64,000 nt of DNA from Azorinus chamasolen (lineage: Eukaryota; Mollusca; Bivalvia; Cardiida; Solecurtidae), in NCBI GenBank assembly GCA_963576725.1, contig OY755242.1, positions 1,688,404-1,752,403 of the forward strand, read 5' to 3'. Below, in pieces: positions 19,901-27,105 of the stretch (position 1 is its first letter; each line of letters starts with the position of its first letter). A model generated the notes under the pieces. It saw only the letters and a list, made by a program, of their open reading frames with translations, was not told the origin of the DNA and ran no database searches. A program made the position numbers and the translations under genes.

Positions 19901-22614
19901 ACTTGAGTACATTCGCGATTCTGATTCAGAACACTTTTCTGAACATTTTGGTACCCATGAAAAAAGTCTAGGGGGTGGGGTGCACGGTAGACCCCATTGG
20001 CTCTCCGAGTAAGTCACATACAACGACTTACGTCTTGTTATTTATCGATAATTCACTATTTCAACTTTTTCCTCTTCATATATGGATACAGACAGTTTAA
20101 GACTTGTAGTTTATAGTATACATTTTACTTACGGACCATTTGGACTAGGACCACGTGTCCCTGGGCTTTTTTGGCTCCTTTGAACGTTTTCGCCTTTTCC
20201 TTGGACCATCAAGGACTGTTGTCCATCAGGATTGCATTTGTTTGAACTATTTCAGGTACAAAACACAACACAAATTAATAGGAAGGTAAGTGACCAATGA
20301 TTCGTATTAATGCCTGGTATTATAGACAGGACATTTTATTATCGGAAGTCAACCAAACGATCGAGAACGAAAGTACTACTCTATGGTTTTTTATGGTGTC
20401 CTAACCCTTAACCTGTTCAATAGTCATGTTAAAATAAAATTTATTTAGCTGAATGTTATTATTAAGGGCGCTGAAGTTGCCAGAACGCGATTGACAAAGT
20501 CTGCTGTAATGGCCGATTATGTGATTAATTTTTCAAACAGCTTGAATCTAGATGAGAAGCCGTGTAACCCACCGTCTCACTAGGATTCGAACAGTTAGAA
20601 ACCCCATATATGTTTTTGAAAAGAAAATGGAGGGATGTTTGCTCTGAAAACTTAAAAAAGAAGGTTGGCAATGTTTATTGACGAAGAGTGCTTTGCGCCA
20701 AATAATTGTGACGCAACTCTTGGTAACTTATGCTCTTTGAACCATGTCATTATAATAAGATAAGAACGGGGTCATAAGGGGCCTATTCAACGTTATTCTG
20801 TGTTGAGGATTTATAACAGTACTTACGATGATGAACCGGAATGAGTCCGAGCTTCATTCGGCTGCTTAGACGCACTACTGTTTCCAGTTTGGGATTTATT
20901 GGGCTGCTTTGACACACTATTTTTTCCAGTGTGACCTTTTGTCGACTGCTCAGAAGCAATACTGCTTTTAGAATCTTTTTGTTCCGTTGTCCTCGGATCT
21001 GCTGGTTGAAGAGAAACATTGCGATCTTTCCCTTGTTGCTTAGACTGTTGGACAGAATTCTACAAAACACAAGTTTGACGTGTAACATTTTGCCTGGTTA
21101 CGTTGTATGATCCGTATGATCAGGATTTTCTCTGTTATGGAATGAGGTAGGTCAGTTGCTAAGCCTAACCCATATGTGTCATGTTTCATTATAAAAATAA
21201 GCAAATGAATGTTCATGACGTCATACATTGATATTCATCAGGTCAATGTTAATCGTTTACTCTATATATACTCATTTGCAAACAGTAGACCCAGATCAAA
21301 CGGGTTTTGTACGAGCCGTCTGACCAGTGTCTGCTGTGTTTGCTTATGAACTACTACAGAACTGATTCAACAATTTCTGTAATGACACAACAATCCACTG
21401 TTCATAGTGCCATTATAAGAATCAGTTGATTAATATGTATCATGCCATGATTTCGAAAATGAATAGCCATGGGGTAAAGGGTTAAAGCTGAATAGTTCAT
21501 CAATGCTGATCAAATATAAAATAAGATTTAACACTCATCGATAGTAAATTATAGAAATGTCGTTCAGTTACATAGTAAATATGAAAAGATGCCAATTCAG
21601 TACAAATTTGCCATCAGGTTTAATCCTTATTTAGTGCATTCGCAATATTGTATTATTTATTAACATTTTAACACGCTGGACTTGCTCTATTTATTACTTT
21701 TAAATGACCGGCGGTCGAAGGTGATAATGTCTATGTGTTAACAAACGTGTATCTCCTTTCATTGTTTCTCGTTATATAGTTTGAGCAATGCTTACGTTTA
21801 AAACGTCCATGAGGTCAGCTATACCTCTGGATATCATCTCTCCATTCGTGATGACTTTTTCGGCAGCTTCTTTGATATGTTCCAATACACGTAGCACGTC
21901 ATCGCCTTCCTATAACATATATATACTAAATCATGATCGACATTTGTTTTACTCTATAACCCTTTCCCTCATGTAAAGTTTTCTACGCCTTTGTAGACAG
22001 AGTAGACCCCAACTCAGACAGCTCCAGCAGACATCGTCTTATCAGAGTCTGTCCCTTGTGCTTATGACATGATATAGATCTGATTCTACAAGTTAGGTCA
22101 AAGCCAGAATTTCACCAAATATTTTATTATTGTAAACATGCAGCTAATAAATATTATATCTTACATGAATAGTAAACAGAAATATGATTTAGTCGGAAAA
22201 CTATTGAGTAATTCTATAATGGTCACATAATCCAAACTGAAGAGAGCTGTTTCCATTATAAATGTCTATCAGTATAATTAATAATTAAAACAGACAGGCA
22301 GACATGTGCTAGTACTTCAGAACACACATTATGGACTTCCCTGTTTGGCACTAATCATCTGAAATAATAGGACACTAATGCAATAGTACGACACTCGAGA
22401 CTGTCAATGGTGGCTGGCATTGCAAAATACAGAATCATGTTTTAGCCTACTGTAGATGAAACCAAGTTAAATTCAGGAATCTCACCTTTTTTCTGTGTTT
22501 TTTATTTTTTTTCATATCTTGTTCATATTCTCTCACAGTTAATTCAATTTGACGCCATCCTTCATCAACCATCTTGTACACGCTTTCTATTTGTGGTTGT
22601 GGCTTGGACGACAT
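4605..22614 (-). CDS. Mitochondria-eating protein (MIEAP/SPATA18) homologue, 12 coding exons
   Basis: Joining 22614-22486, 21909-21796, 21059-20827, 20246-20133, 19047-18943, 16802-16695, 15686-15576, 11921-11658, 10745-10550, 8906-8814, 6597-6481 and 4928-4605 gives one open frame of about 635 residues; every junction is GT-AG and phases agree. Residues 1-81 are charged, about 82-300 are polar low complexity (Ser, Gln, Lys, Asn), about 310-392 form a Lys/Glu-rich coiled coil, and about 395-625 match the MIEAP C-terminal domain, with LYSDPWTKAY, CLDVCWPMALHNPPLYI and VWPPLFLGKDG. In vertebrates MIEAP acts in mitochondrial quality control at the mitochondrion; bivalves carry many diverged relatives, so the role here is inferred. 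The start ATG lies just after a plausible 5' UTR acceptor. The human protein is about 100 residues shorter; much of the excess is the duplicated low-complexity exons. Confidence 0.86.
5129..5372 (+). mobile_element. Family A TTAA hairpin MITE (intronic)
   Basis: TTAACCCTTTCCCTG and GGAAAGAGTTAA bound a copy with several substitutions. The hairpin at about 5262-5330 keeps the T/A arm asymmetry. It lies in the last intron of the MIEAP-like gene. Confidence 0.8.
5373..6162. other. Intron sequence with worn hairpin relics
   Basis: No exon is seen. About 5785-5870 resembles a hairpin core (AGAGTGTAGACTCGGA and GATCTGGGCCTATAC). About 6050-6110 has CAGTAAATCACC and CCCTCTAATGGGACCAC, likely a mariner-type MITE end. 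Confidence 0.4.
6163..6411 (+). mobile_element. Family A TTAA hairpin MITE (intronic)
   Basis: TTAACTTATTCCCTGTTC and GGAAATGGTTAA are the ends. The hairpin at 6306-6372 is worn but keeps GACTCTGATCAGA opposite GATCCAGATCAGA. Confidence 0.75.
6481..6597 (-). CDS. MIEAP-like exon 11
   Basis: A phase-0, 39-codon exon with AKVGERNRRHLMGIHGKQLY and a helix ending AVEDVKE. Acceptor GTTCCTTCAG, donor GGAG-GTAAGT. A family A hairpin MITE ends 70 bp beyond the donor. Confidence 0.85.
6815..8365. repeat. Intronic tandem array, about 60 bp unit, with 536-bp higher-order repeat
   Basis: About 25 units of roughly 60 bp carry TCTTCTACCACTAATTCTAC, CTACTCATGCTACTATTA and CACTGTTACTCTATG. Variant-unit order repeats at a 536-bp offset: blocks starting at 6948 and 7129 recur at 7484 and 7665. 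The Leu-rich frames on the plus strand arise from unit composition and are not genes. It sits between exons 10 and 11 of the MIEAP-like gene. Confidence 0.92.
8417..8665 (+). mobile_element. Family A TTAA hairpin MITE, near-consensus (intronic)
   Basis: TTAACCATTTCCCTG at the left and GAGGGAAAGGGTTAA at the right. The hairpin at 8560-8627 is perfect apart from the C-against-T and T-against-A positions typical of the family. Confidence 0.87.
8814..8906 (-). CDS. MIEAP-like exon 10
   Basis: A phase-0, 31-codon exon with DVFHYCQSLAKEQEDMLINI, acceptor TGTCTCCAG and donor AACCAG-GTAAAG. Confidence 0.85.
8907..9792. other. Intron, mostly unrecognised; one family C hairpin relic
   Basis: Nothing coding is seen. 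At 9527-9598 a family C core is recognisable (GACAGTTTGGATACTAATAA and CATCTGGATCCAAACTGTTT). The rest is AT-rich unique-looking sequence. Confidence 0.45.
9793..9838 (+). repeat. 19-bp unit tandem triplicate
   Basis: ACAATTAGATAGCTGT occurs three times head to tail. Confidence 0.85.
9860..9912 (-). mobile_element. 3' half of a tRNA-derived SINE
   Basis: On the minus strand CCTTGTAAGTG is followed by CCCGGGTTCGATCCCCGG, a T-arm with a canonical B box. The 5' tRNA half is missing, so this is a truncated SINE or tRNA pseudogene of a Thr(TGT)-like type. The matching 5' half occurs at 47036. Confidence 0.7.
9913..10084 (+). mobile_element. Half of a family B hairpin MITE, broken at the hairpin apex
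   Basis: Sequence begins AGCTGTCTCATCAGGGT, the descending arm of the family B hairpin, and continues to the right end (GCAAGAGAAGAGTCAA). The ascending arm and left end are absent. The break coincides with the SINE fragment boundary. Confidence 0.7.
10330..10490. mobile_element. Rearranged family A hairpin with an internal duplication
   Basis: CTGATCAGACGACTAAGCCG and a GGTCTGGGTCTACTCTTTT arm are present, and about 42 bp (CAGACGACTAAGCCG to TACTCTTTT) is duplicated head to tail. The right end reads ATGGGAAAGGGTGAA, with TTAA mutated. Confidence 0.6.
10550..10745 (-). CDS. MIEAP-like exon 9 (start of MIEAP domain)
   Basis: Encodes 65 residues including RTSVIADKYSQLYSDPWTKA, the Leu-Tyr...Trp-Thr signature near the start of the MIEAP C-terminal domain. 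Acceptor AGTTACAG, donor TTAAG-GTACCT, phase 0 at the exit. Confidence 0.85.
10868..10960 (+). mobile_element. tRNA-derived SINE (second family)
   Basis: TGGTAGTTCAGTCGGTTGAG resembles an A box and GGTTCGAGCC is a B box, followed by AGTTACAGCTTTTTCACC. The anticodon arm is reduced, so this is not a functional tRNA. A relative lies at 52195. Confidence 0.65.
10984..11275 (+). repeat. Minisatellite, 40-41 bp unit in alternating pairs
   Basis: Seven copies of AGCTTGGTTATGATATCACA followed by GACTATATAAACT. Units alternate between ACTGTTTATGT and ACTATTTATGT endings, giving an 82-bp dimeric period. It lies in the intron between MIEAP-like exons 8 and 9. Confidence 0.92.
11353..11654. mobile_element. 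Mariner-type MITE abutting a splice donor
   Basis: The right end, GAGATATCAATGTTCCACTG followed by TA, is well kept. The left end, AGGGGAACATCGATATCTCA, is its imperfect inverse. On the minus strand the TA and the element's CAGTGG form intron positions +2 to +8 after MIEAP-like exon 8. The core keeps a TAATGCAG...CTGCATTA-type hairpin remnant. Related copies lie near 29897 and 33550. Confidence 0.75.
11658..11921 (-). CDS. MIEAP-like exon 8 (coiled coil) with MITE-derived donor
   Basis: A 264-bp exon with strongly heptad-like KHKAEKDEYERKIDELKSH and WRQELKKKDEQIKHLHKDN stretches. The donor reads AAA-GTACAG: G, then the TA target duplication, then the CAG that opens a mariner-type MITE filling the start of the intron. 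Phase 2 at the exit joins correctly to exon 9, making a codon for Asn. Confidence 0.82.
12040..12543. repeat. Diverged minisatellite, first part
   Basis: Units of about 45-60 bp share ATCTAAGTGTCTGTATAAG and ACAACAATGTTA. The same motif resumes at about 13520-13710, so an old array appears to have been split by inserted DNA. Confidence 0.6.
12544..13361 (-). mobile_element. Candidate inserted element with 15-bp inverted repeats, carrying a CRE/short-ORF unit
   Basis: ATTATACTGCAAAGT at 12544 and its exact complement ACTTTGCAGTATAAT near 13344-13358 bracket about 0.8 kb that interrupts a minisatellite. The minus strand has two CRE-like cores (ATGACGTCAAAG and a degenerate TTACGACGTCATT), a start MGVGRSGYAAIYR and a strong donor CAG-GTACGT. 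About 260 bp of this is homologous to 52.98-53.29 kb on the plus strand. The protein is not recognised. Confidence 0.55.
13370..13512. mobile_element. Long imperfect palindrome, arms about 65 bp
   Basis: TACAGATCATTGGCGGG...TCTGAC and its complement flank CCTCGCCTGACGGCTCGGGC. A related palindrome centre with GGCCCGAGGGCTTAGCCCGA occurs at 52.78-52.93 kb. A 75-residue open frame through it is a by-product of the palindrome. Confidence 0.8.
13520..13710. repeat. Diverged minisatellite, second part
   Basis: Repeats of TTATGTAAATGTCTGTATAA and ATCTAAATGTCTAT continue the array seen at 12.04-12.54 kb. Confidence 0.55.
13752..13850. mobile_element. Core fragment of a TA-type hairpin MITE
   Basis: TAGCTTAATGCAGGACGAAA and CCGGCATTAAGCAACCAT arms around a degenerate turn match the family at 39054. 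Confidence 0.55.
13990..14360 (+). pseudogene. Mariner-type transposase N-terminal relic
   Basis: One frame reads GFKDGNTDLKDDRSPGYPRT and continues TASTKGKDAAVANRIKQE, the helix-turn-helix region and R-P-G-R-P-R-T-like linker of mariner/SETMAR-type transposases. A TAA stop follows shortly, and the catalytic DD(D/E) domain was not found. It lies within an intron of the MIEAP-like gene in the opposite orientation. Whether it supplied the nearby TA-type MITEs cannot be decided without its terminal repeats. Confidence 0.7.
14388..14640. repeat. Direct duplication, about 126 bp, two copies
   Basis: AATGTCAAAA...GAGGGAAAAGTTTTAAATGC to CAGATCC...TTTTTGGCAGG appears twice in tandem with about 5% difference. 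Confidence 0.88.
14641..15575. other. Intron with unexplained open frame and hairpin relics
   Basis: A 68-residue plus-strand frame at 14673-14879 shows no recognisable family. About 15130-15190 (GCTGATGAGTCACCGGG and GGCGTCTCAGTAGGAGTC) and about 15335-15535 (AACCTTTTAATTCTGAG, AGGAGCCCTCTGAACTTGGT) are worn C- and A-type hairpins. Confidence 0.4.
15576..15686 (-). CDS. MIEAP-like exon 7
   Basis: Encodes TKKGDNSQIYDRTCESLTSH and then EHVHMDIKGCNEAIEKM across the donor AAAAT-GTAAGT. It is the functional member of the pair whose other copy, near 18.2 kb, is broken. Confidence 0.78.
16500..16640. mobile_element. Worn TTAA-type hairpin
   Basis: AGGCCTGCTTAGAGGACGGC and CACTCATCTGGGTCTACATT resemble the family hairpin core, and AAAAGGATTAATA resembles a right end. 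Left end near GGGATTAATTAAG is uncertain. Confidence 0.35.
16695..16802 (-). CDS. MIEAP-like exon 6 (paralogue of exon 5)
   Basis: A 108-bp exon entering with one base and leaving in phase 2 at GGAAG-GTGTGT. The acceptor GAATCATTAG-ATCGAC matches that of exon 5 almost exactly, as expected for duplicated exons. Confidence 0.78.
16939..17398 (+). mobile_element. Family D TTAA hairpin MITE with a SINE inserted
   Basis: Family D parts AAATCTACCGAAAAGGGGCA and the hairpin AAATAGAGCATTTGCTCCTA with its complement are present, ending GGGGGAATGGGTTAA. A SINE tail (about 17119-17250) interrupts the left half. The terminal TTAA at 17395-17398 is shared with the next element. Confidence 0.75.
17119..17250 (-). 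mobile_element. 5'-truncated SINE copy (same family as 38596)
   Basis: Shares CATATGGCGCAATCATGCA, GAGTGACCCTCACAGGTACC and GAAATTTCCGGGAGGGAC with the full SINE at 38596-38793. It stops before the tRNA-like head. Confidence 0.8.
17395..17614 (+). mobile_element. Sub-family A' TTAA hairpin MITE
   Basis: Starts at the TTAA that closes the family D element and ends GTAAAGGGTTAA. The hairpin at 17412-17478 carries AGTAGACCCA against AGCAGACCCT. Confidence 0.8.
17925..18145 (+). mobile_element. Family F hairpin MITE
   Basis: Begins GATTAACCCTCATCATGCTG and ends GCATTGTAAAGGTTATGA. Hairpin GCAAACAGTGCAGAACCTGA against TGAGTCTACACTGTTTGCAA. Related copies are at about 18725 and 22990. Confidence 0.65.
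18200..18269 (-). pseudogene. Decayed duplicate of MIEAP-like exon 7
   Basis: Acceptor TTTAGAAACAG is kept and the frame begins THKDGKSQ like exon 7 (TKKGDNSQ). One base is missing from the ATATATGAC stretch (here ATTATGAC), which shifts the frame into a TGA soon after. The donor is not recognisable. It should be skipped in splicing. Confidence 0.75.
18725..18915 (+). mobile_element. Family F-like hairpin, worn
   Basis: AAATTCAAACAGATCAAACTTAC, AATAGTGCAGATTCTGGGGA and GGATCAACACTGTTTGCAAA match the arms of the family F copy at 22990-23385. Confidence 0.5.
18943..19047 (-). CDS. MIEAP-like exon 5 (paralogue of exon 6)
   Basis: Encodes STKPKAGLGERKGTAGNRPP and an ERKQDNQDQTG end, clearly homologous to exon 6 (STKPKTEAEKGEGTTGNECP and GRQDNQDLTG). 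It has the same phase at both ends, so inclusion or skipping preserves the frame. It lies in the distal copy of an intragenic duplication. Confidence 0.75.
19651..20132. other. Intron, nothing recognised
   Basis: Open frames of 120 and 83 residues on the plus strand around 19.53-19.89 kb overlap each other, are AT-biased and match no family I know. No splice-bounded minus-strand exon is seen. Confidence 0.45.
20133..20246 (-). CDS. MIEAP-like exon 4
   Basis: Encodes SNKCNPDGQQSLMVQGKGEN and a Pro/Gly/Ser tail ending SPNGP. It enters with one base and leaves in phase 2 at CC-GTAAGT. The acceptor (GAAATAG) has a poor pyrimidine tract, so this boundary is less certain. Confidence 0.72.
20400..20826. 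other. Intron with family C relic
   Basis: TTTTCAAACAGCTTGAATCT, GATGAGAAGCCG and CACCGTCTCACTAGGATTCG at about 20530-20600 form a worn family C hairpin. The rest is unrecognised. Confidence 0.45.
20827..21059 (-). CDS. MIEAP-like exon 3 (Ser/Gln/Lys-rich linker)
   Basis: The 233-bp exon encodes a polar linker with a repeated ASKQPNEA / VSKQPNKS pattern following TGKNS / TGNSS, so it appears to contain short internal repeats. Acceptor TTTTGTAG, donor ATC-GTAAGT, leaving phase 2. Confidence 0.8.
21249..21485 (+). mobile_element. Sub-family A' TTAA hairpin MITE (intronic)
   Basis: TTAATCGTTTACTCTATATA at the left and GGGGTAAAGGGTTAA at the right. The arms GTAGACCCAGATCAAACGG and GTCTGACCAGTGTCTGCTG flank a worn apex. 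Confidence 0.75.
21796..21909 (-). CDS. MIEAP-like exon 2
   Basis: A 38-codon phase-0 exon beginning EGDDVLRVLEHIKEAAEKV, with acceptor TGTTATAG and donor AAAC-GTAAGC. It is amphipathic and likely helical. Confidence 0.8.
21955..22200 (+). mobile_element. Sub-family A' hairpin MITE, worn (intronic)
   Basis: ATAACCCTTTCCCTCATG, GACAGAGTAGACCCCAACTC and CTTATCAGAGTCTGTCCC are recognisable. The right end has lost its terminal GGGTTAA. Confidence 0.6.
22486..22614 (-). CDS. MIEAP-like exon 1 (start)
   Basis: Encodes 43 residues, MSSKPQPQIESVYKMVDEGW onward to a KKNKKHRKK end, then donor AAG-GTGAGA, phase 0. Upstream TTATGTTTCAAG looks like an acceptor, so a non-coding first exon probably lies above about 22.65 kb. 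Confidence 0.75.
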
Positions 22615-22689
22615 AGTTCTTGAAACATAATAGGTAATGAACGTTAGGCAGGATATGCCAAGAAGCACCAAATCACATAAAACGAAATG

Positions 22690-22890
22690 CAAACACACGC
22701 ACGCACTCACTAACGAACACAAGCAGGTGCGCACACATATACGCGCACATACGTACACGCAAACGCACACGCACACACGCTCGTACGCATGCACATACAA
22801 AAACACACACACACGCACGCTAGCACACACATACACTTGATTAACGCACTAAAACATACTAAAACGCACGCACACACGAGCACGCATGCG
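22690..22890. repeat. CA-rich microsatellite
   Basis: Interrupted ACAC/ACGC runs of about 200 bp lie just upstream of the MIEAP-like start codon, in the presumed 5' region. Long frames on both strands are compositional. Confidence 0.85.
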
Positions 22891-22989
22891 CACGCATTTC
22901 AAAAGGAGAAACGGCGACATGATACAAAGATAAAACTAGGAGTACAGCCTTAGACCGGTCAGTGGTAAAACTACCAGTTCACTTTTTAC

Positions 22990-23395
22990 ATTGGTAACCC
23001 TTTCTCTAATGAAAATGTATGCATGAATTGGTCACACTTAATAAAGAGTTACTTTCGCTGCCAAATTCTGTTGTCTGCAACCTTTTTGTCTGCTACAATT
23101 TTCCATTTCTTTTGTGTCAAGAAAATGGATTAAGATTAAATAACACGACAATCCGATTAGATGTTAGTTTTCACATAATGATAATTAACAATATGCTTAG
23201 CAATTTGAACTATTCCAAAATTCAAACAGGTCAAACTTACAATAGATATTCAGGGATTGTTTAATGGAAAGTGTAAAATGACAAACAGTGGAGACACTGA
23301 TGAGAGAGAACCTCTAGGAGTACTCTCATCTGAGTCTATGCTGTTTTGCATAAGACATTAGTGACTCGGTTCCCTTACTGGAAGGTTTAGATAAC
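22990..23395 (+). mobile_element. Family F hairpin MITE
   Basis: GTAACCCTTTCTCTAATGAAA at the left and CTGGAAGGTTTAGA at the right. The hairpin ACAAACAGTGGAGACACTGA against CATCTGAGTCTATGCTGTTT is at 23283-23345, with the T/A arm asymmetry. Confidence 0.65.
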
Positions 23396-23599
23396 ATAAT
23401 GTTTTGATCATATGTTAATTTCCACATAATGCTAAATGCAATGTGCGTACGGTCAAAGGTTAGAGCCTGCGATTATTCTTCAGGGTTAATTTAAATTATT
23501 GTTACATATATTATACACACAGGGTGGATTCTGCAACATTATGCAATGGCCCCTCTAAATATATTTAGAAAAAATGATATGGCAATAAAAGTGAAAATG

Positions 23600-23840
23600 A
23601 TATCATTGAACCCTTTCATGACAGAGACGTCTTGTCTCACCTTTGCAAACATGGTATACCAAGATCAGAGAGGTCCATCAGGATCCGCTTGATCAGGGTC
23701 GCCTCTGGTTGTTTTAGACATATCTGAGGCTACAATTTCAACCATTCCCAAATATTATCTTGTTCATAATATTATACCAGAACTAAAAACATACATTCAT
23801 GAATTCGTGTATAAATATTAATGCATTAAATGATTAAGGA
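23600..23840 (+). mobile_element. Sub-family A' hairpin MITE, worn
   Basis: AACCCTTTCATGACAGAGAC, TTTGCAAACATGGTATACCA and CTTGATCAGGGTCGCCTCTG are recognisable. The right end is eroded. Confidence 0.5.
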
Positions 23841-23875
23841 CATGGAGAAGTGAAGGAAGTAAGGACTAAGGATTC

Positions 23876-24124
23876 TTAACCCTTCGCTTGCTGAAGTTTA
23901 AACACATTTCTTCTTCTTTACCCATGCCCTGTTGTATAATTACCTATATCTCTACTGTGTACAAGTATATCGCTGTGCAATCACTGCTGTTGAGTGCACT
24001 GGTTGCACAATCAACTTTTAAATAATGCAGACCCTGATGAGACAGCTCCTGCAGGAGCTGTCTCATCTGGGTCTTCACTATTTACAGATAGGTATATTGG
24101 CGTGAATAGCAAGCAAAAGGTGAA
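23876..24124 (-). mobile_element. Family B TTAA hairpin MITE, complete
   Basis: This is the reverse orientation of the 3557 copy. It opens with TTAACCCTTCGCTTGCTGA and closes with GAATAGCAAGCAAAAGGTGAA, where the last TTAA has one substitution. The hairpin is at 24021-24087. Confidence 0.83.
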
Positions 24125-24166
24125 TGATTCTTAAGAAGTTTGGATGAATCGAATGAAGCTACAGTA

Positions 24167-24351
24167 CAGTAAAACGCAATAGAAAAGGATTTAGATGAAG
24201 TAGTTGACTGCCTAATGCAGGGTGAAAGTCACACAGGCTCATATAGGAGCTTTTTGCACGACGTTCATCCTGCATTAAGTTGCATTAAGCTGCCACCTGT
24301 GTCGATGACCGATATGTGTGCTAAAACGTCCGGTTTAGAGGGATTTGACTG
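24167..24351. mobile_element. Mariner-type hairpin MITE
   Basis: CAGTAAAACGC at the left and GGGATTTGACTG at the right, each flanked by TA. The inner arms CTAATGCAGGGTGAAAGTC and GACGTTCATCCTGCATTAAG form the central hairpin. Confidence 0.75.
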
Positions 24352-24979
24352 TATAATATAACATGATAAAATAACGGATCTGAAGATTGTTTTTATGGAT
24401 ATGCACGAAGGATTATAGTTCAGAGCAATGTAGCAGTTTCAGTGAAACGTACTTAAGTCATTTTTACTTCAATTTGCAATTTTGTTTCAAAACAGGTTTG
24501 CATAAAAAACTAAAACTTTTTAAAATAAGTATTCCAACGTGCAATGTTATTTTAAAACGGGTTCCTACAGAGCGATCTCATTCCGTTAGGCTCAGTGCGT
24601 ATGTACTACATGACTGTAATGTTTTCACATTTCAGGTGATGTTTTCATATTCCAGTTTCGTGACGGATATTAAATAATTTATCTCGCAGCTTGCTAACTC
24701 GTATATTCTTGATTGGTGACATCCAGTATCCACATTTTCTATCTTTCTATAGTTCCACAATATAATTGTATACTGCATACTATCATAATCAAGACATGGT
24801 ATCTTGTATCTTAAGTATTATGAAACACTTGTTTACAGACTCAAATGGGCATGTACGAGCATGTATGGGCATGCATATTTTTTAATCATTATCAAAGTAC
24901 GGGTGAATCCTAATTACCTTTGCAAACGAAGCGTTTGGATCCAGAAACGAATCTCATTGCTCGGTTTCTCATTTGGACA
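24352..24979. other. Intergenic, unrecognised
   Basis: A 96-residue plus-strand frame (24387-24677) is Phe/Ser/Cys-rich and matches no family I recognise. I see no promoter or splice context to support it. Confidence 0.35.
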
Positions 24980-25214
24980 TTAACCCTTTACCTTCTAGGC
25001 TATTTTTAGAGCTAACCTATTTGAATGAATCTACCGAAAAGGAGCATCAACTAGAGAAAAGCAAACTTTTAGAAAGTTATAGTTTGAAGCCATTGTGATA
25101 AATAAAGCATTTGCTCCTATAGGCTCTATTTATCACAATGGTTTCACAGAGTGACTTTTACAGAGTGACTTTTACAGAGTCGTCAAAAGTCGTCAATATG
25201 AGGGAATGGGTTAA
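24980..25214 (+). mobile_element. Family D TTAA hairpin MITE
   Basis: TTAACCCTTTACCTTCTAGG at the left and GAGGGAATGGGTTAA at the right. The inner hairpin TAAATAAAGCATTTGCTCC is partly deleted on its return arm, and CAGAGTGACTTTTA is duplicated. Confidence 0.8.
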
Positions 25215-25445
25215 CAGTGTGCAAGGTGTACCATAAGTTATTCATAATTGGCATTATGATTATGTTCATAACTCATTTATTCCCTGTTTTTAAGGAAACC
25301 CCATCGTGATCTTACTTTGGAATTAATTCAGTTTGCAGGCGGAGATGACGGAAGGGGTGGAGGGAGTGGGGTGGAGTTGGTGGAGGGCGTGGAGGGGTTA
25401 CAGCAACCAATATATTTGCTGGAATAAGCCATTGACATTGATGGG

Positions 25446-25525
25446 TTCAGGAAACAGTGTAGACCCTGACCAGAGGGCCAATCCAAGAGTCCTTGGACCT
25501 GGGTCTACACTGTTTATCCATTTTA
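25446..25525. mobile_element. Isolated hairpin core
   Basis: GGAAACAGTGTAGACCCTGA faces CCTGGGTCTACACTGTTTAT around AAGAGTCCTTGG. It has the same core and T/A asymmetry as families A and B, but the ends are not TTAACCC. Confidence 0.6.
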
Positions 25526-25544
25526 AGGGACACTGGGCACTTAG

Positions 25545-25628
25545 AAGGAGAAGAAGAAGAAGAAAAAGAAGAAGAAGAAGAAGAAGAAAAATCAATAAGA
25601 AGAAGAAGAAAGAAAAAGAAGAAGTATA
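25545..25628 (+). repeat. GAA microsatellite
   Basis: AGAAGAAGAAGAA runs with AAAG and ATA interruptions. The Arg/Lys/Glu-rich frames here are compositional. Confidence 0.9.
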
Positions 25629-25629
25629 G

Positions 25630-25836
25630 ATACACTTTTAATGCATTTGCAAATAGAGTAGACCCATATCAGACGGCTCTTTTAGGGGCCGTTTGATCAA
25701 GATCTGCTTAAGAGTTTTATAGAAATGAATCTACAGTGTCTGCTATCGTAAAAAAATCGTTATAAAGATTCCACTTGTACATGTATTACATTTCTCAATT
25801 ATTTCTTACATAAAGTTACATGAAGCAAAGGGTTAA
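25630..25836 (+). mobile_element. Sub-family A' hairpin MITE
   Basis: TGCAAATAGAGTAGACCCAT, CAGACGGCTCTTTTAGGGGC and a terminal GCAAAGGGTTAA. The left end is replaced by the GAA tract. Confidence 0.65.
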
Positions 25837-26056
25837 CATTCTTCAAGAAACTGTATACATGCAACTTAAACAACATTAACATCATTAGTTGTTATATCCA
25901 TTAAAACATTTGTAACAGTAAGAAATACTTACACGAGATACGATTGGAATGCTTTTAAAGTCCAGTGCAAAATAAAACCAATGGTTCCCTACATTTTAAC
26001 GTCCATTGTTCAGGAACCCGGTAGTTATTTAAATCTCGTCTTTCGTCGAAGTAAGT

Positions 26057-26251
26057 ACAGTAGAACCTGTCTTAAGCGGCCATAAAAAATATGTGTTATT
26101 ATGGGTATGTACGACAGATGGTAGCTTAATGCAGATGAAAAGTAATACAGAAAGGTATAGGAGCTTTCTGCATTATTTTTGCTTAGTATAAAGCATCCAT
26201 TTGTTTTGTTCTGTGTTCAATAAATGAATGACCGCTTAGTACAGGTACTAT
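26057..26251. mobile_element. Mariner-type hairpin MITE
   Basis: CAGTAGAACCTGTCTTAAGC follows a TA. The core TAGCTTAATGCAGATGAAAA and GGAGCTTTCTGCATTATT forms the hairpin. The right end, CTTAGTACAGGTACTAT, is eroded. Confidence 0.7.
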
Positions 26252-26544
26252 TATCGGAAATCTGCTTCCCGGTCTTATATGCGCTGTTTGAGATTGGTAA
26301 CAAGTCAAAGTGTTTGCTCTGAGAACGTATTGACATATCTAACAATTAGAATACCACATAGGGTTTGACTACCAAGTGATTTCTACTAATCAGTTCCCAT
26401 ACTAGCTTCCTGTCGTTTAACAACTACAATATCATAAAGCACAGTTGTGATCCTGATCAGTTGTAGAGTTGGATTTAGTTGGAGTTTGGTCTTGACCTAA
26501 ACTGTTTGCAAGGATCGATTTAATCTATTAGAAGCAAGTGGTAT

Positions 26545-26602
26545 GTCAAACAGTTTGGATCCTGATGAGATGGCGTCTGATCTGGAGCCGAACTGTTTAA
26601 AA
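26545..26602. mobile_element. Family C hairpin core
   Basis: GTCAAACAGTTTGGATCCTG, ATGAGATGGCGTCTGATC and GGAGCCGAACTGTTT form a short stem without flanking CCCTTT ends. Confidence 0.6.
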
Positions 26603-26874
26603 GAGTAATCACAGGTTCACCCATTGCACCAAGTGATATAAAGTTTCGACTTAGGCAACCAAGGAGCTAATGTGTGTGCTAGCCTACGATATGAACACAT
26701 GTTGTTGCCGTTTAAATTCACTAATACCGGGCTGGCATTGAACAGCTCTGTCTCATTTTATGTCAAATGCATGCACATTGAGTATGCGTATGGTGTTTAT
26801 ATTACCTTTTTGTCACAGGTTGTCGTGTCAAACTGCTTTGTTAATGTTTATATTGAAACCCACCATGCCTTATT

Positions 26875-26945
26875 TGTGATGGTGGCGTTTTGTGTGTGGC
26901 TTTTCCTGCTTGACTTTACTACTTTTTCAATTACATCAGTGATTC
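26875..26945 (+). mobile_element. 3' end fragment of the 31.6/60.9-kb retroelement family
   Basis: GATGGTGGCGTTTTGTGTGT and CTTTTCCTGCTTGACTTTAC match 30569-30645 (minus) and 61290-61380 (plus). Confidence 0.65.
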
Positions 26946-27105
26946 ACAACTGAAACCAGCTCTTATATCCGCTCGTATTCTACATGAGCCATCTGCAAAG
27001 CCATAAACAAAACAACAACAAAACAAACCCAAAACGAATCCGATATCATTACTCTGAAATGACCGGTAGTGGTGATATCAAATACACTATATAATACATA
27101 TAACA